The notes under the pieces: model-generated | Seen by the model: only the letters and a program-made list of their open reading frames with translations | Database searches by the model: none | What the model was told of the DNA's origin: nothing | Assembly: GCA_964057225.1 (NCBI GenBank) | Contig: OZ059895.1 | Span: forward strand, 17,513,688-17,577,687 | Direction of reading: 5' to 3' | Origin: Auanema rhodensis | Taxonomy: Eukaryota > Nematoda > Chromadorea > Rhabditida > Rhabditidae | DNA: 64,000 nucleotides | In this document: positions 1 to 11,724 of the stretch, one piece after another | Layout of the letters: each line of letters starts with the position of its first letter | How positions within the stretch are numbered: the first letter of the stretch is position 1 | Made by a program: the position numbers and the translations under genes

Positions 1-3000
1 ATTTCTACATAATTCGACTTCGACGATTTTCCTCAACAACAAAAAAAAAGTTTTTTCTTTGAATCCGAAAACTTTGGCCGTGTAGTCGATTTTCCAAAAA
101 TGAAAATATACACAAGTAGTAGTAATGAGAAAAGTAGGTGAGTTATCGTGATTACTTTCATTTCATCTTTTCTAATTCAAAAAAAATACGTCAAAAGCGA
201 CGCCCTGTACCATGTGTGTTGCTGACATGACTTTGTGAGAAAAACGATCAAAAATGACCAGAGACACAGCTGGTGATCAATCCATTTCTAGAATATACCA
301 GCTCAATGAGGCCTGAGGTCGAGATATCTCGCAATTGCAACGAAGCAAGTTCTATACTAGCTGTTAACCTCTTTTCTAACATTCAGCATCATCGATCCAT
401 CTTCATATTATGTTATCATGACACGTTATAGAAAAAAAAGATAATATTTCATCGATTTTATCCTCATCAGTTCATGTTAATCTCACGTGCGTTAGAATGA
501 CGTTTTTCATCACGTGAACTGTTCACGTGAACTATTCACGTGAACTATTCGCGTGAACTATTCACGTGAACGAAATTCATTTTATGTTTTTTTCATGTAC
601 AGAATGGTTGTTTCTTTCCACGTTTTTATATTCTAGAGTTATTTTTATTTTAGTTTTCTCATTCTTTTCCACCCACCCGCCCATCATTTTGTTCACATAA
701 GGAGAGACAAAAACGTGTTTAACCACTTCAGTATAATTTTTTTTGAGCAAAAAAAATACAAAACAGTGATCTTGTGATTTTTGTAAGCTTTACCAGGTTT
801 ATTATAGTCGCACAGATTATCTATCTCATTGCTCAACCACTTCAAACTCTTCCTGTTCTCAGTCTATATCATCTTTAATCGAAAATAAAGAGAGACATTG
901 ATCCCACTAGGAAGAGAAAACGCTTTGAAAGCTGAGCAGAAAATTAAATCTGTGTAGAAATTTAAATTTCGAAAAACAAATGAAAGAAAGGCTGTTTAAA
1001 AGAGTTCCGTTTATCTCTTTCCTTTATTTTATACTGTGATATCTCGGCGTTTCCTTAGCTTTCAATCTTTCTCTCAACTAAGAGCTCTAGTTTGATTCGC
1101 TCACACAGCTCAGTGCCACACCCAAATTATCTGTTTTACTGTTAGAAAGGACAGGTTGAACACTGAAGCTAATACCTCACTTACCCTGCTTCTGATATAG
1201 ATTTAAGTATTAAAGACAAGCGGCTAAAAACAAGATGTCTTGCCTCTTCAAAGTGAAAAGAGCTCTTGTCTAAAAGATTTGTTTGTTTAGTAGAAAAAGG
1301 AAAGGTGAGGTTTTTAAGAAAGAAGTTTTTCAAATATGTCTATACATCCTCCTTGAGTATATATCGTTGATGCCAATATAAGGTCACACCGACCATCAAG
1401 ACTTGCCTATCTCAAGATCGTTTAAGTTCTGTGTGAGAATCATGAGATTTCAACGTAACATTATAGAACTTTGAAAATTGTTATTATCTATCCAGAACTT
1501 TGATTCTTCGATGTATTGCTCGAAATCCATTCATCCTACCTAGCTTAGGCCTGTAATATGCATACAATACATCTTCGCAACATTATGTATGTGTCAGTCT
1601 CCTAAAACTTTCCGTTTATGACTAGCCTTCCCAAATCACTCGTACGACCATCACAACTATCACCGACCCCTTCCCTCTTCCACTATCTCTCTCTCTCTCT
1701 CTCTTTCATTTCATACCACATCTTGCGTAAAATCTGTGTCTCATCTTGTATATGATACTTCTGATGCAAATTTGCAAATTTCTCTTCATTTCCATGCTAT
1801 TTATGATACGTTTTGTCATTTCAATATAAAATTGGATACTGATCAGATTCGATAGACGTAAAAGAGGAGTTTTATCTTTGAATTCCTCGGCACGAGAATC
1901 GTTTCTGATGACAGCTATATGTATTTTAACCTTCTTGTTTTATCACCAACAATGATAATGTATTTTTTATTAACTGTTTGTTTTGATGCAAATATTCTCA
2001 TTATTCTTAGAAAGAAAATGATTTTTCTTCTTCCAATTACCCTTTCCCTCTTTCTTGCGTTTTGTTATTTTACTTTTAAATCCTCTAATAAATATAAGCA
2101 AATCCAAAGAAAACAAACCAATAAAATCTCATTAAACCGAAGTAAAACCTGATCAATTCTAATCAGATCTTTGTTAGTGATCACTTAGCACGACTAAAAA
2201 ATCTAAGTTAGAATATGGGAACGACGATATTGAATGGGTTAAGTATTAATGATGTAATCACTAGTGGCCATCAGATGCCGCATCCTTCTAGTGGTCATCA
2301 TAATCAGCGACATCATTAGCAACATGTTTGTCCTCTTTTTACTTTCTCCTATTGCACAGCAAAAAAAAAGAAAAAGAAAACGTTTCTCATAATCGCATAC
2401 TTAGTGAGTACATTTAATGACTTTTTCAAGTTTTTTAACACCAACACAAAGCTAATAGCCTATTGCAAACTATTCATATGTTGTTCGAAGCCATATAACT
2501 AACTTCTAATCCATTATTCCAACACATTACATCGCATAGTTAGCAATAATATTATGTGAATTTCACAGTCAAAACGAAATATATTTCATCTACCACCCAC
2601 TAACCCTCCCACCCATTATAAATGGTATTGAGATTAAACGTATGAATTCTTGTTGAATTCATAGTTTCTTCGATTATGAAAAACATATCTCATTATCTCA
2701 TTACTAAGTTTTTCAGTTATCATTTCTACATCTTCAGCTCTAGTCTTTTCATTGGTTTTCCTCAATTCATGTTATTAACAGCAAGTAAAATCGTCAATCT
2801 GCACTGTAATCTATGAGATCCATACCCTTTGAGGTTTTTTTTGCCTCAAATACTCCCTTTACATTGCATTTCGATCTGATGAATCTATATCTTTTCATAC
2901 AATCTTTCTATTCCTGACCGCAACCTCTTCCGATCAACATCGCTATAACTATATCTTCATCAACGAAATCGATATACTGCCAGCTATGTTAATTAACCTA

Positions 3001-3282
3001 TACATATAGTTATAATAGTTAATACCTTCTCACGGATGGCTAATTAAACTTTTCACTCAGATATCTATGTATCTCCTTTCTCTCTCTCTTTTTCGTCGTT
3101 AATTTCTCTTGTACTGTTATTCTCGAAAATTTGCCTGATACTCAATTATTTTTTTAGATTTCTATGATTCAAGATGGATTAGATCAAATCCTATCTCGAT
3201 CCTGTTCAAAAGCAATTCAAGATCATACCTTTGCTTCTGAATCCTTACGTCATCAAACTGTTGCTAATTCAACACCGGCATC
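1..3282. other. Non-coding region upstream of the MARVEL-like gene
   Basis: I see no convincing gene here. The longest open frame (about 1919-2152, +) is a Phe/Leu/Ile-rich product of AT-rich DNA without splice context. Visible content is homopolymer A/T runs, a CT run near 1685-1705, and the CACGTG array at 484-568 listed separately. The last part (about 3060-3282) is probably promoter and 5' UTR of the gene starting at 3283, with an upstream out-of-frame ATG near 3164. Confidence 0.6.
484..570. repeat. Tandem array of palindromic CACGTG (E-box) elements, 13-bp period
   Basis: CACGTG hexamers start at 511, 524, 537 and 563. A one-base variant (CGCGTG) sits at 550, so five units keep an exact 13-bp spacing. 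Another CACGTG lies at 484. The inner copies lie inside a 12-bp perfect palindrome GTTCACGTGAAC, separated by TA or T. CACGTG is the canonical site for bHLH and bHLH-zip dimers (Myc/Max-like, TFEB/HLH-30-like, USF). The even spacing in otherwise AT-rich DNA fits either a clustered regulatory element or a young minisatellite built on such a site. It lies 2.7 kb upstream of the nearest start codon, so its target is unknown. Confidence 0.75.
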
Positions 3283-5556
3283 ATGGCAGATCGTTCAACT
3301 GCCGGGCCCGGGTACTACACCACGGGAACAGTCAAAATTATTCCCGCATCTGCTATGAGAGATCAGCAATTCTGTTTTGATCCTACACTGTATGGACACG
3401 TGAGTTTATTTGATGATCTTTTTTTTCGTCCTTTTTTTCTGGAGAAGAAACATTGAAATTTCAAGATTTTTGTACTTTTCCCTACGGAATTGAGTTTCCT
3501 ATTTCTAACTAATTCATATCTTTTTCACCTCTATTACCAAAAATATGACATTTGTCCACTTATACTAATTCACGAACTTTTGTTAAATCAGCCAAACATG
3601 GCAATTATTTATTTATATGATTATCAAACATGATGAGCGTTCAGCCATGAAAGATTAGCAGCATCTAGTCATGCTCAAAGTTGTCCCGAATTGTTTTGAT
3701 GCTCATACTTATTCTCCCAATAGATCAATCTGATAGTCGTTGATGAAAGACACAGCAACATTTATTCTATATTAAACTATATTTTGATCATTTACTATCT
3801 ATTTAATGTCATAAAAGAATAGTTCGAGCATTAGAATTGGCTTTGTAAGTTGAGTGAAACTCCCATCTCTCTCACTTCACATCTAAACAGATCAGTTATT
3901 TTCCAATTGGCAATCATTTATCCCATGTAATCTGTAAATATGCACGTGTTTTGGAAAAACGAATTCCATTCTAAAAACATAAATTTTCAGAAAAAAAAGG
4001 TTTCTCGATAATTTCAATGAAAACTATTTCTATACTAGATTCAGTTTAGAATTTTAAATCTCTTCGAAAATCATCTTTCTTGACAAACCGTCTATTTACC
4101 TGTAACATTCCATCTAATGATCTCAAGACACTCATGTTCCTCCTCACTTTGTAATCTCTGTAAATCGTGTACTATCTCTACTATCTTGTTCATTTAGCTT
4201 CTCTATTTTGTTCTTCCTCCTTCCCCTTCTCCCATCATCTCAGCTTCATCTACTTCTTCATCGTTTCGTCATTCCTTCGTGTTCTCTTATACCGAGCTCT
4301 ATCATGTTTCTGTGCTACAGGTCTTCATCGCATAAGTGAAACAAAGAAAAAGCATAGATCAGTGAGTACTAGAGAACAAGAAGAAAGTAAAGGAGATAGA
4401 GCACGATTGAAGAGCGCGGTTAGAGCTAAGGAGGAAAAGTAAAGTGTAGGAGAGAGATTGCTGACCTGCATGAAGAAAATGGAGAGAAGTGCGTACAAGA
4501 GCTAGCTGAGTAAGGTGATCGAGAATACTTCTTCTTTCGTGTTTATTTCTCTCATTCGATCACCCTTTTCTTGATATCTGATGTTTAGCTTAAGCTGCTA
4601 CAGAAGCCGACTGACCAAATTGTGACTCTTATTGTCAGTTATAGCCTGAGCGTAAAAGTGCATTTTTTATTTTTAAATTTATTTTTTCATTCAATATTTC
4701 ATACTAATTTTCATTCAAATTTTTTTGCAACTTGAATATGTTTGCGTATTACGTTGAAACTTTGACTGTTACAAGCTGGTTTCATCGTGTTTCACTCAAT
4801 TATTTGAAATTATATTTGCGATAACTCTTTGTTTCAAGTTTAATGCAAAGATAACTATTTTGAATTGTCAACCCTCATCCATGCCTTCAACGTTGCGAAT
4901 CTTGAGAAAAAAAGGACTTTTTCATCCTTTTCCAAGCAATATTATGAACTTTATCTGATGCTTAGTTGAACAATCTCTAAATTACTGCTCATTATTTGTA
5001 GATTTTCTTTCTTATATCTATACTATCAATTATTCTACTAATATTCGCTTAAAAATAAATTAAAACACAGATGATTCTGTATTATTATTCATATTTTCTC
5101 TGATTTATGATCCTAGATGCAACATTGCAACATGACATTGCGCCAAAGTTTAAGTCAGAATTTAGCCTCAAATTCAAATAAAATTTTTTTTTTCAAATTA
5201 ATCGATGACATAACCCTTGTGTTTTCTCTTTCAAATGCTTTTCTTTTAAATGAATGAATGTGTGGTAAAAAGGGGAGAATGAGAGTATGAGGCTATACTG
5301 TTACCGTGAGTTGAGTTGACGAAAAGTCAACAGAGTACTGACCATCTATTGCCAAATGTAGCTTATTGACACAACATAGTATTTGACGTTCAGTATACAC
5401 ATAGTTATGATTATTTTCTTTTAAGATCTAGACACATATAGTTATCCGTGTAAGACTAATAAAACAATTTTTTCCTCATCTTCTTCTCTATCATCTCCTT
5501 TCTTCGAGATCATCATCCCATTTACCAACGTCAACATCCACACTTATTTGTTTAGG

Positions 5557-5587
<31 letters not shown>

Positions 5588-7375
5588 GTCTTATCCTCAA
5601 CCAATTAACGTAGCTTATTATATGACCGGAGGCATGTATAATGTATCTGGAAATGGAGGATATTTACATGAGCCATATGGACAGAATGCTTACATAGGTA
5701 AGCTAAACTGATCAATCTAGCTTTATCACTTCGATAAACAATTGTTTCAATCAATTCATTCTTGTCAATTTCTAGATCAGTTTGGTGAGAATAACGGTTA
5801 TCCATATTATGGTAACTATAATTATACACCATATGCCTATCAACCTCAATCCGTGCATCCTGGAGCATACGGACCTTATGCTGGAGCATCAAGTGCCTAT
5901 CGCCCGTACCCTCAACCTCAACCTTCACCACCTAGGCGCTCCAGGTGAATATTGAAGCTCGCTTATTCTATTTCAACCTTTGAACTCTTTAGGACAGCTC
6001 CGAATCGATCCGGCAGAAATTCTATCGTCTATCATACAGATCAACGTAGAACTCGTGGTTTCTCTGCAAATCCTTACGATACTCGACGAATACCATCTTC
6101 TAACCAACCTAAGGTTTCAGCTTAAAACTCTTGTAGCTTTGTAATATCAATGATTTCAGACATATTTCGTGCAACCAACCAAAAAATCGAACCCTGTATA
6201 CAAAAAGCGTCGAGAACCAACAATACAACGATCACAAATGGTATGAATATTTTCAAATGTTTTGTGTTTATTTCCAAATTTTCTGTTTATCATGCTGACC
6301 ATTTGCAGGAAACAGATTTTGGCGGCGGAGCTAGTACCCTAGATTATAATGCTTTTCCATCCAGATATTATCCTGAAACTTCGGTCCGTTTTCCACTAAT
6401 TTATAAATTTAATTTCACAATATTATCACCATTTATTAAATTGAAGATATGTTTTTCAGACAGTACAACAACAGCAACAAACATTAAGGAGGATACGACC
6501 GTATTATGCTCCAAGCTATGCTACATATCCTCCATCAACAATGCATAAAACTACAAAAAAATTAGATACGAAACGATATCCCTTATATGCTAGAATAATT
6601 TTAAAATTTGCACAACTGGTTAGCAACATTTTACCAACTTTTTGTTGTAACTATCTTTTTTTTCAGATACTGGCTGCAGCTATATTAGGGTTAGTTCTTG
6701 GTCCAATGAAAGGATACACATTTCATGATTTTGTCGTCCGACATAACACTGAATGGCAAGGTAAGATTGCTCAATGAATTAACATCTTCTGTAGAATTTT
6801 CTCAAATTTATAAAAAAAAAGTTTATGAAAAACTTCAACGTATGCATTTTCTTTTAGGTCTCGTCGTTGGAATTGTTTCATGTTGGGGAATTCTAACAGC
6901 TATTCTTCTAGTAACTTGTTGCTTAGCTAATAAAGTTCATGCTTGGCGAAAGCTGGTTAGTGTTAAATCTTAAAATAGATTTACAATCTCATAAGCGGCA
7001 ACTTTTAATTTAACCTTTCAGGATGCTCATGTAAACTTGATAGGTATTTTGGCATATCTAGTTGCATCTTTTTTGGAAGCATACTATGCAGCTTGCTATC
7101 CACCAAACGGACCACGAATAAATCTTGTCTGTCATCGAGCAGAGTGGATTATTGCAACCGTAAGTTTATGAGAAAACTGAGTAAAATTGAAAAACGTAGT
7201 TCTTGACACAACATGATTCATCCGCAAAACTTTTTTGTGTCCTAAACGAACAATGCCAGTTCAATTCAACAGATATCATTCACTTTACGTTTTTTAGGTT
7301 TTATGTTTTATTAACATCGTGCTATATGTGATCGACTTCTCACTTTCATGGTTCTCAGGAGTTACAATGCTTTAG
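3283..7375 (+). CDS. Four-pass MARVEL-like membrane protein with Pro/Gln/Tyr-rich cytoplasmic N-terminus
   Basis: Eleven exons: 3283-3399, 5556-5697, 5776-5944, 5993-6113, 6160-6240, 6309-6383, 6460-6618, 6667-6760, 6858-6955, 7022-7159, 7298-7375. They give a 423-residue protein with all phases consistent. The start was chosen because an in-frame TAA lies at 3265. Residues 1 to about 265 are low-complexity and rich in Gln, Pro, Tyr and Ser, including a poly-Gln stretch at the start of exon 2 and several RR/KKRR basic patches. The C-terminal 150 residues hold four hydrophobic segments (exons 7-8, 9, 10 and 11) with a Cys-containing loop after the third, the MARVEL topology of vesicle-trafficking and junctional membrane proteins. 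The fourth segment ends at the C-terminus. The function of this protein is not known to me. The first intron is 2.16 kb, long for this window, and may hold regulatory sequence or an alternative first exon. MARVEL is inferred from topology, not from a specific orthologue. Confidence 0.75.
3400..5555 (+). other. Long first intron of the MARVEL-like gene
   Basis: The intron runs from GTGAGT at 3400 to TTTAG ending at 5555 and is AT-rich. A frame at about 4167-4442 ends in a charged Lys/Arg/Glu-rich stretch preceded by an acceptor-like CTACAG at 4320, but I found no matching donor or homology. Nothing else is recognised. Confidence 0.5.
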
Positions 7376-8291
7376 GAGCTAGTTTCTTGTCAACCATCCT
7401 AATCGCCGAATATAGCCCTGCTTAACCAAACAGAAAACTTTTGATTTGCCGTCCTATGATTCAATTTGATTGGAGTCATAACCTCTACAAGCTCTTTCAG
7501 ATTTTTGCTAGCGCTACTTCCTTCACGAGTGAAGTCAAATATAACATATTTGAAGTTTAAACTCATTTTTTCAAACTTGGTCATGTTTCAAATCGAATTG
7601 TTTAATAGGAGTTCAAATCATTTATCTCATTTTTTGTTGTCTTCTCTTGTTTTCACATGACCTCAGGTGTGAGCTTTCTATTCCCAGTGTCTAATTTTTG
7701 TACAAAGTGCCTTTCATGTTTTAATTTTCCATGTTTTTATTTTTTACATCTTCTAAAAGTTCTATTTTACACTTCGACTTACATATAATATACAGATATT
7801 TAATATAGATTTTTCGATAATTTTAAGAGACTAATTATGACAAAACTTGTAATATTATTCTATCTATTACATCAGACATTTGAAGCTTTAAGCTTTGAAA
7901 ACATTTTTTCTTGATATCTTGCTCACATTTTCAATCAAACCATGAAAATCTTAGTCCATCTTTGATACGAACAGATGCTCAAATTAAAAATCTTCGTTCT
8001 TTCTAAATGTTTACGTGTTGTTTTGTTAAATTTACTATTTTTCTCTTACAATGTTGTAAACTATATAAAGTTTTATTAACTAAAATAGTTTTATTATTTT
8101 GTTTTGATTTAAAATATAAAAAATAGATAAGCAAATGAATTATGAGGAGAGAATTTATTTTTGATTTAATGTTTAGTAATCTAATACTTTGTTGGAAAAT
8201 CAGTTAATGACTTTCGAGAGGTAAAAAAACAAAAATGCTTTGTTCTGATAACCAAAATAGGAAACTTTAAAGTGGAATAAGATGGAAAAGA

Positions 8292-8327
<36 letters not shown>

Positions 8328-8879
8328 GCAGAGATAGAAAGAGAAAGACAGAGAAAAAGAGAGAAAGGAGGAAAGGTGAGGGAAGTAAAATGTGAATAGA
8401 AAAAGGAAAGAAAACGCCATGCACCTAAAGAATAACGAGGGCGAGAAATGACTGTTAATGCCTAGAAGTTATGATTAGAATCACATTGTTTTGATGGCGT
8501 GCAGTAGGCAGACAGGTGTCGACGTAGACAGAAATGATGTAAACGTGGAACGGTTACAAAGGCAGCCAACATCCCATCCACCTACCTACTCACCCATATA
8601 TGAAAAGAAAGGGAGAAACACACCGGACACAACGACACCATCCAAAGACGACCACAGATCGTCGTCTGTGAGACTTGTGAAAGCGAAAGACCTGTTTCTA
8701 TCTTCGGTCTATCATTGTCAGCAACCTACAATTCGTTTTGTATCGTTCATTCAGAAGCAACAAACAAACAACCAGAACATTCCCAATCATTGTCTCATTT
8801 TAGTCGTTTTTCTTAATTCTTAATAAATTTAAAAACTTTTTTCACTTAACATTGTATTCTCAAGGACTGCACAAGAAAA
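7376..8879. other. Intergenic region between MARVEL-like and START genes
   Basis: No supported gene. A GA run of about 29 bp sits at 8296-8324 inside a purine-rich tract (about 8281-8410). A 110-codon open frame (8491-8823, +) shows no domain, lies directly in front of the START gene and is more likely promoter/5' UTR sequence, which is locally less AT-rich. The 3' UTR of the upstream gene probably occupies the first few hundred bases. Confidence 0.5.
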
Positions 8880-9875
8880 ATGCCTCTCTCTTCCATTGAG
8901 CTTTTAGGAGTTACTGATTCTACTGAAGATGCCAAAGTCAGTTTTTTCATATTCCTTATAATTTATTCAAAACTAATAACTACTAACTTCAGTATGCGAT
9001 TGCATTACGAAAAACCGCCGGTATGTTCGCTGAAGCTGTTAAGATATTCGACGAAACTGGAGATCCCTCTAAAAATGAGTGGAAATTAAAGACGGAAATA
9101 AAGGGAAACAAATGCTTCAACAAGCATTTCCCTGTTGGAAAAGTTTACTGCTTAACGGTATCTTATAAATCATATTACCAACTTTATTTTAATGTTGCCA
9201 ACCTTTAGAAAGAATTCCCAGTAGCTGCTCAAACACTTTTTGAACATCACTGGAATGAGGTGGAGCACCATGATTAAAAATAAAACTAATTTTACTACTA
9301 GTTTAGATTGAGAAAACACCAGAATGGAACCCGAACGTTCAGCATGTCAAGAAAATCGATAAGATCTCAGATAATGCTGATATTATCCATGTAAATCCCT
9401 TTTCGCGCTTGGTATGTACTGATCCTCTCGCTTTAGTATGCTACATCTGATGTGGTCGTCGTCAAAGGTCGTGATTTCGTCGTTTGTCGCATGTGGAGGA
9501 AATTCGAAGATTCCTGGATTGTTGCTGCCAGTTCTTTTGACACAGATATTGCGGTCATGCCCAAGAAGAAGCGGTACGACAAGCATTAAATCAGCTTAAT
9601 CAAAAATTATTACAGCGGATTTGTGAATGTCTGCTCTGGAAGATTCCGCCCACATCCACAGGATGCTAACAAGACTGTGGTCACCTATTTGGTCTGCGTC
9701 GATCTGAAAGACAAATTGATGCCGAAAGCTGTAAGCACAAATATATCGAAACTTGAAAACAAAAACCTTTTTTCAACAGGTTATCAGTTCCGGCATCGCT
9801 GAAATGACGATCAAAGATGCAACCTATGCTTTAAAGTTCATCGAAGAGGAACAGAAAAAAGAACAGAACAAATAA
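8880..9875 (+). CDS. START-domain lipid-transfer protein (StAR/STARD3-like, single domain)
   Basis: Seven exons: 8880-8936, 8993-9157, 9209-9259, 9307-9390, 9437-9573, 9616-9730, 9780-9875. They give 234 residues, almost exactly one START domain, with no signal peptide or membrane anchor. Family signatures are the WNPNVQHVKKI segment in exon 4, the central SDVVVVKGRDFVVCR strand in exon 5 (StAR/STARD3 class: SARDFV...R), the VDLKDKLMP turn in exon 6 (cf. LKG.LP) and the terminal amphipathic helix after ISSGIAEMTI in exon 7. START domains bind one sterol, phospholipid or ceramide in a deep pocket and move it between membranes. The MENTAL membrane domain of STARD3 is absent, so this resembles the short soluble nematode StAR-like proteins. 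Ligand specificity cannot be read from the sequence. Confidence 0.85.
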
Positions 9876-10125
9876 TATTTTTTATTTAATGAAATTTCGT
9901 TTACTATGTATCCGATGAATTAAATATACATACCCGCCTACAACAGAACAAACTAATATGTCCAACTGGAAAAAAACAGAAAAAAGAAAAACTACGTATA
10001 AAATTACAAAAAACTAGGAATAAACATCATATGCAAACATGTAAAATCATAAAACATAGAAAATTCTATAGGAATCTCGGTATCGATATCTGAGACTTTA
10101 TCTGGAAGATGATGAAATCGAACTA

Positions 10126-11213
10126 TTAACGCATATGACCAACCAAAACATTCATCTGGGCATCGTGGACTAAATCTCGTATAGCTTTTTGTAATTTTAT
10201 TAATTCAACTCTATCTTTATAGCCTATTTCCCGCATTGGATACACTAGGGAGCGACCTGTAAATAAAATTTTCTTTAAAATGTTTGATAGGCAGTATCAT
10301 ACAAAAACCCATATATTCATCATCATCTTCCAAATCGTCTTCCCGAATTCGTTTAACTGGCTTCAATGAGAACTAAAATAAAAAATATTACAAAAAAAAA
10401 AGGATTTTCAACGAGCACCATTGATATTGCCTCTTCCTCTTCAAAACGACGTTTATTATTACTTCTAATCAAGCCTTCCAAGAATGTTAAAGCTCCATAA
10501 AATTTCCACTTGGGAGGAATAACACCACCATCCGTGTTGTATGTTAACTAAAATTGAAGCTAATATAGGAACAAAGAAAACATTGAAGTACCTTCTTTCG
10601 AGTCTTTATATACGTATCTTTAAGATTTTTCCACTGTTTCTCCACTTCATCGGCTGAAAAATAATGAACTTTAAATAATAATTGTTAACTCATTCTTACG
10701 CATTAATGGAGGTTCAACTTGATGCTGTTGATTCACTTCCCTAGTAACCTCAGCAAATAATTCTTTTCTATTAGGACCTGTAGTTTTTTCTCTAAAACTC
10801 AAAAAAAAAAATATAAATTGCCCAAATTATCAAACCTTTGCGAATCCCATATACCTGGTTTCTGGCTTATTGCATTTATTATACTAAATCGAATATCGTC
10901 CGTTACAGGACATTGATGATTCTGAAAAGGTAAAGACTAAAACACAAATTAATAAAGTTCCAAAATTCTTGCATTGGTAATAACTTGTTGTTGCACCACG
11001 ATTGGAGTGTGTGACCAATCTGAATGTATATGCAAAGCCGGCTTCGTATCGATATTCTAAAAAGCTTAATGTCTAATGAAAATTAAAAATATGAGTTGCA
11101 GAGATTCAAAAGAATTTCTGAAGTTAAATTTTCAAGATATCAAACCTTACCTCCATCATCATAGTGCTGGAATAAGTGAACAAGAAAACGCACGCGGCGA
11201 TATATCGACGCAT
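10126..11213 (-). CDS. MADF-domain DNA-binding protein (putative transcriptional regulator)
   Basis: Eight exons read on the minus strand: 11213-11151, 11056-10973, 10921-10836, 10791-10700, 10653-10592, 10547-10419, 10372-10309, 10256-10126. They give 236 residues in a closed frame. Residues about 50-145 match a MADF domain (a Myb/SANT-related helical DNA-binding fold): an I-x-x-I-x-x-x-P-x-I/L-W-D start, an EVEKQWKNLKDTYIKTRKK helix and a WKFYGALTFLEGL end. A short acidic segment and a C-terminal helix follow, perhaps a diverged BESS-like motif. Exon 1 encodes MRRYIAACVF... before three Met codons, so translation may start at 11160 instead. The intron between exons 2 and 3 appears to use a GC donor (GCAAGA). 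An alternative GT donor 12 nt earlier would also keep frame. Confidence 0.75.
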
Positions 11214-11250
11214 GGCGGTTGCGGTGCGTCGCGTGCGACAGCTATACTCA
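11191..11250. promoter_or_regulatory. CpG-rich start region of the MADF gene
   Basis: A short stretch very rich in CG dinucleotides (GGCGG, GCGTCGCGTGCG) interrupts the AT-rich background exactly at the 5' end of the MADF gene. It contains the first possible ATG and probably the core promoter or 5' UTR. The call rests on composition and position only. Confidence 0.4.
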
Positions 11251-11724
11251 TCTATTACGGTATTATCTCAATATTTAAGCTTGAAAGCTTTTGTATTTTA
11301 TACCCTATGGGTGAAATAACAACTTTGGATTACAATAATTAGTACGGACCAGAAAAAAAACGAGAAAATTTATTTCATCGCTCATGTAATACAGCTGATC
11401 AGGTTTTTTGGTTTATTATGTCAAGAATAATTTTGCTACAAGCACACTGTACCGGTAATCTTATTACATGAACTACTTGGCGAGATAATAAGTGGAACAA
11501 GATGAGAATTTAACAAAGTTATTCAAGGAAAATCATAAAGCAAAATATAACGTAATTATGAAACAAAAAGGGTATGGCAAGTGACTAGAAAAATTGACCT
11601 AAAAATCTATGTACAATTTAAAAAAGCAGGCTATACAACATAGCTAAAGAATATTTTTCATAAATATCTATATATCGTATTACTTATCCTATCACTATTG
11701 AAAGAACCCGCTATATTAGGAAGG
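11214..11724. other. Intergenic region between PDPR 3' end and MADF 5' end
   Basis: About 510 bp, both neighbours on the minus strand. It holds the PDPR 3' UTR and the MADF promoter. Apart from the CpG-rich patch at its right edge relative to MADF, I see nothing. Confidence 0.5.

Noticed and set aside
8491-8823. 110-codon frame upstream of the START gene
   Set aside because: It has no domain, no splice context, mixed composition, and lies exactly where promoter and 5' UTR are expected.
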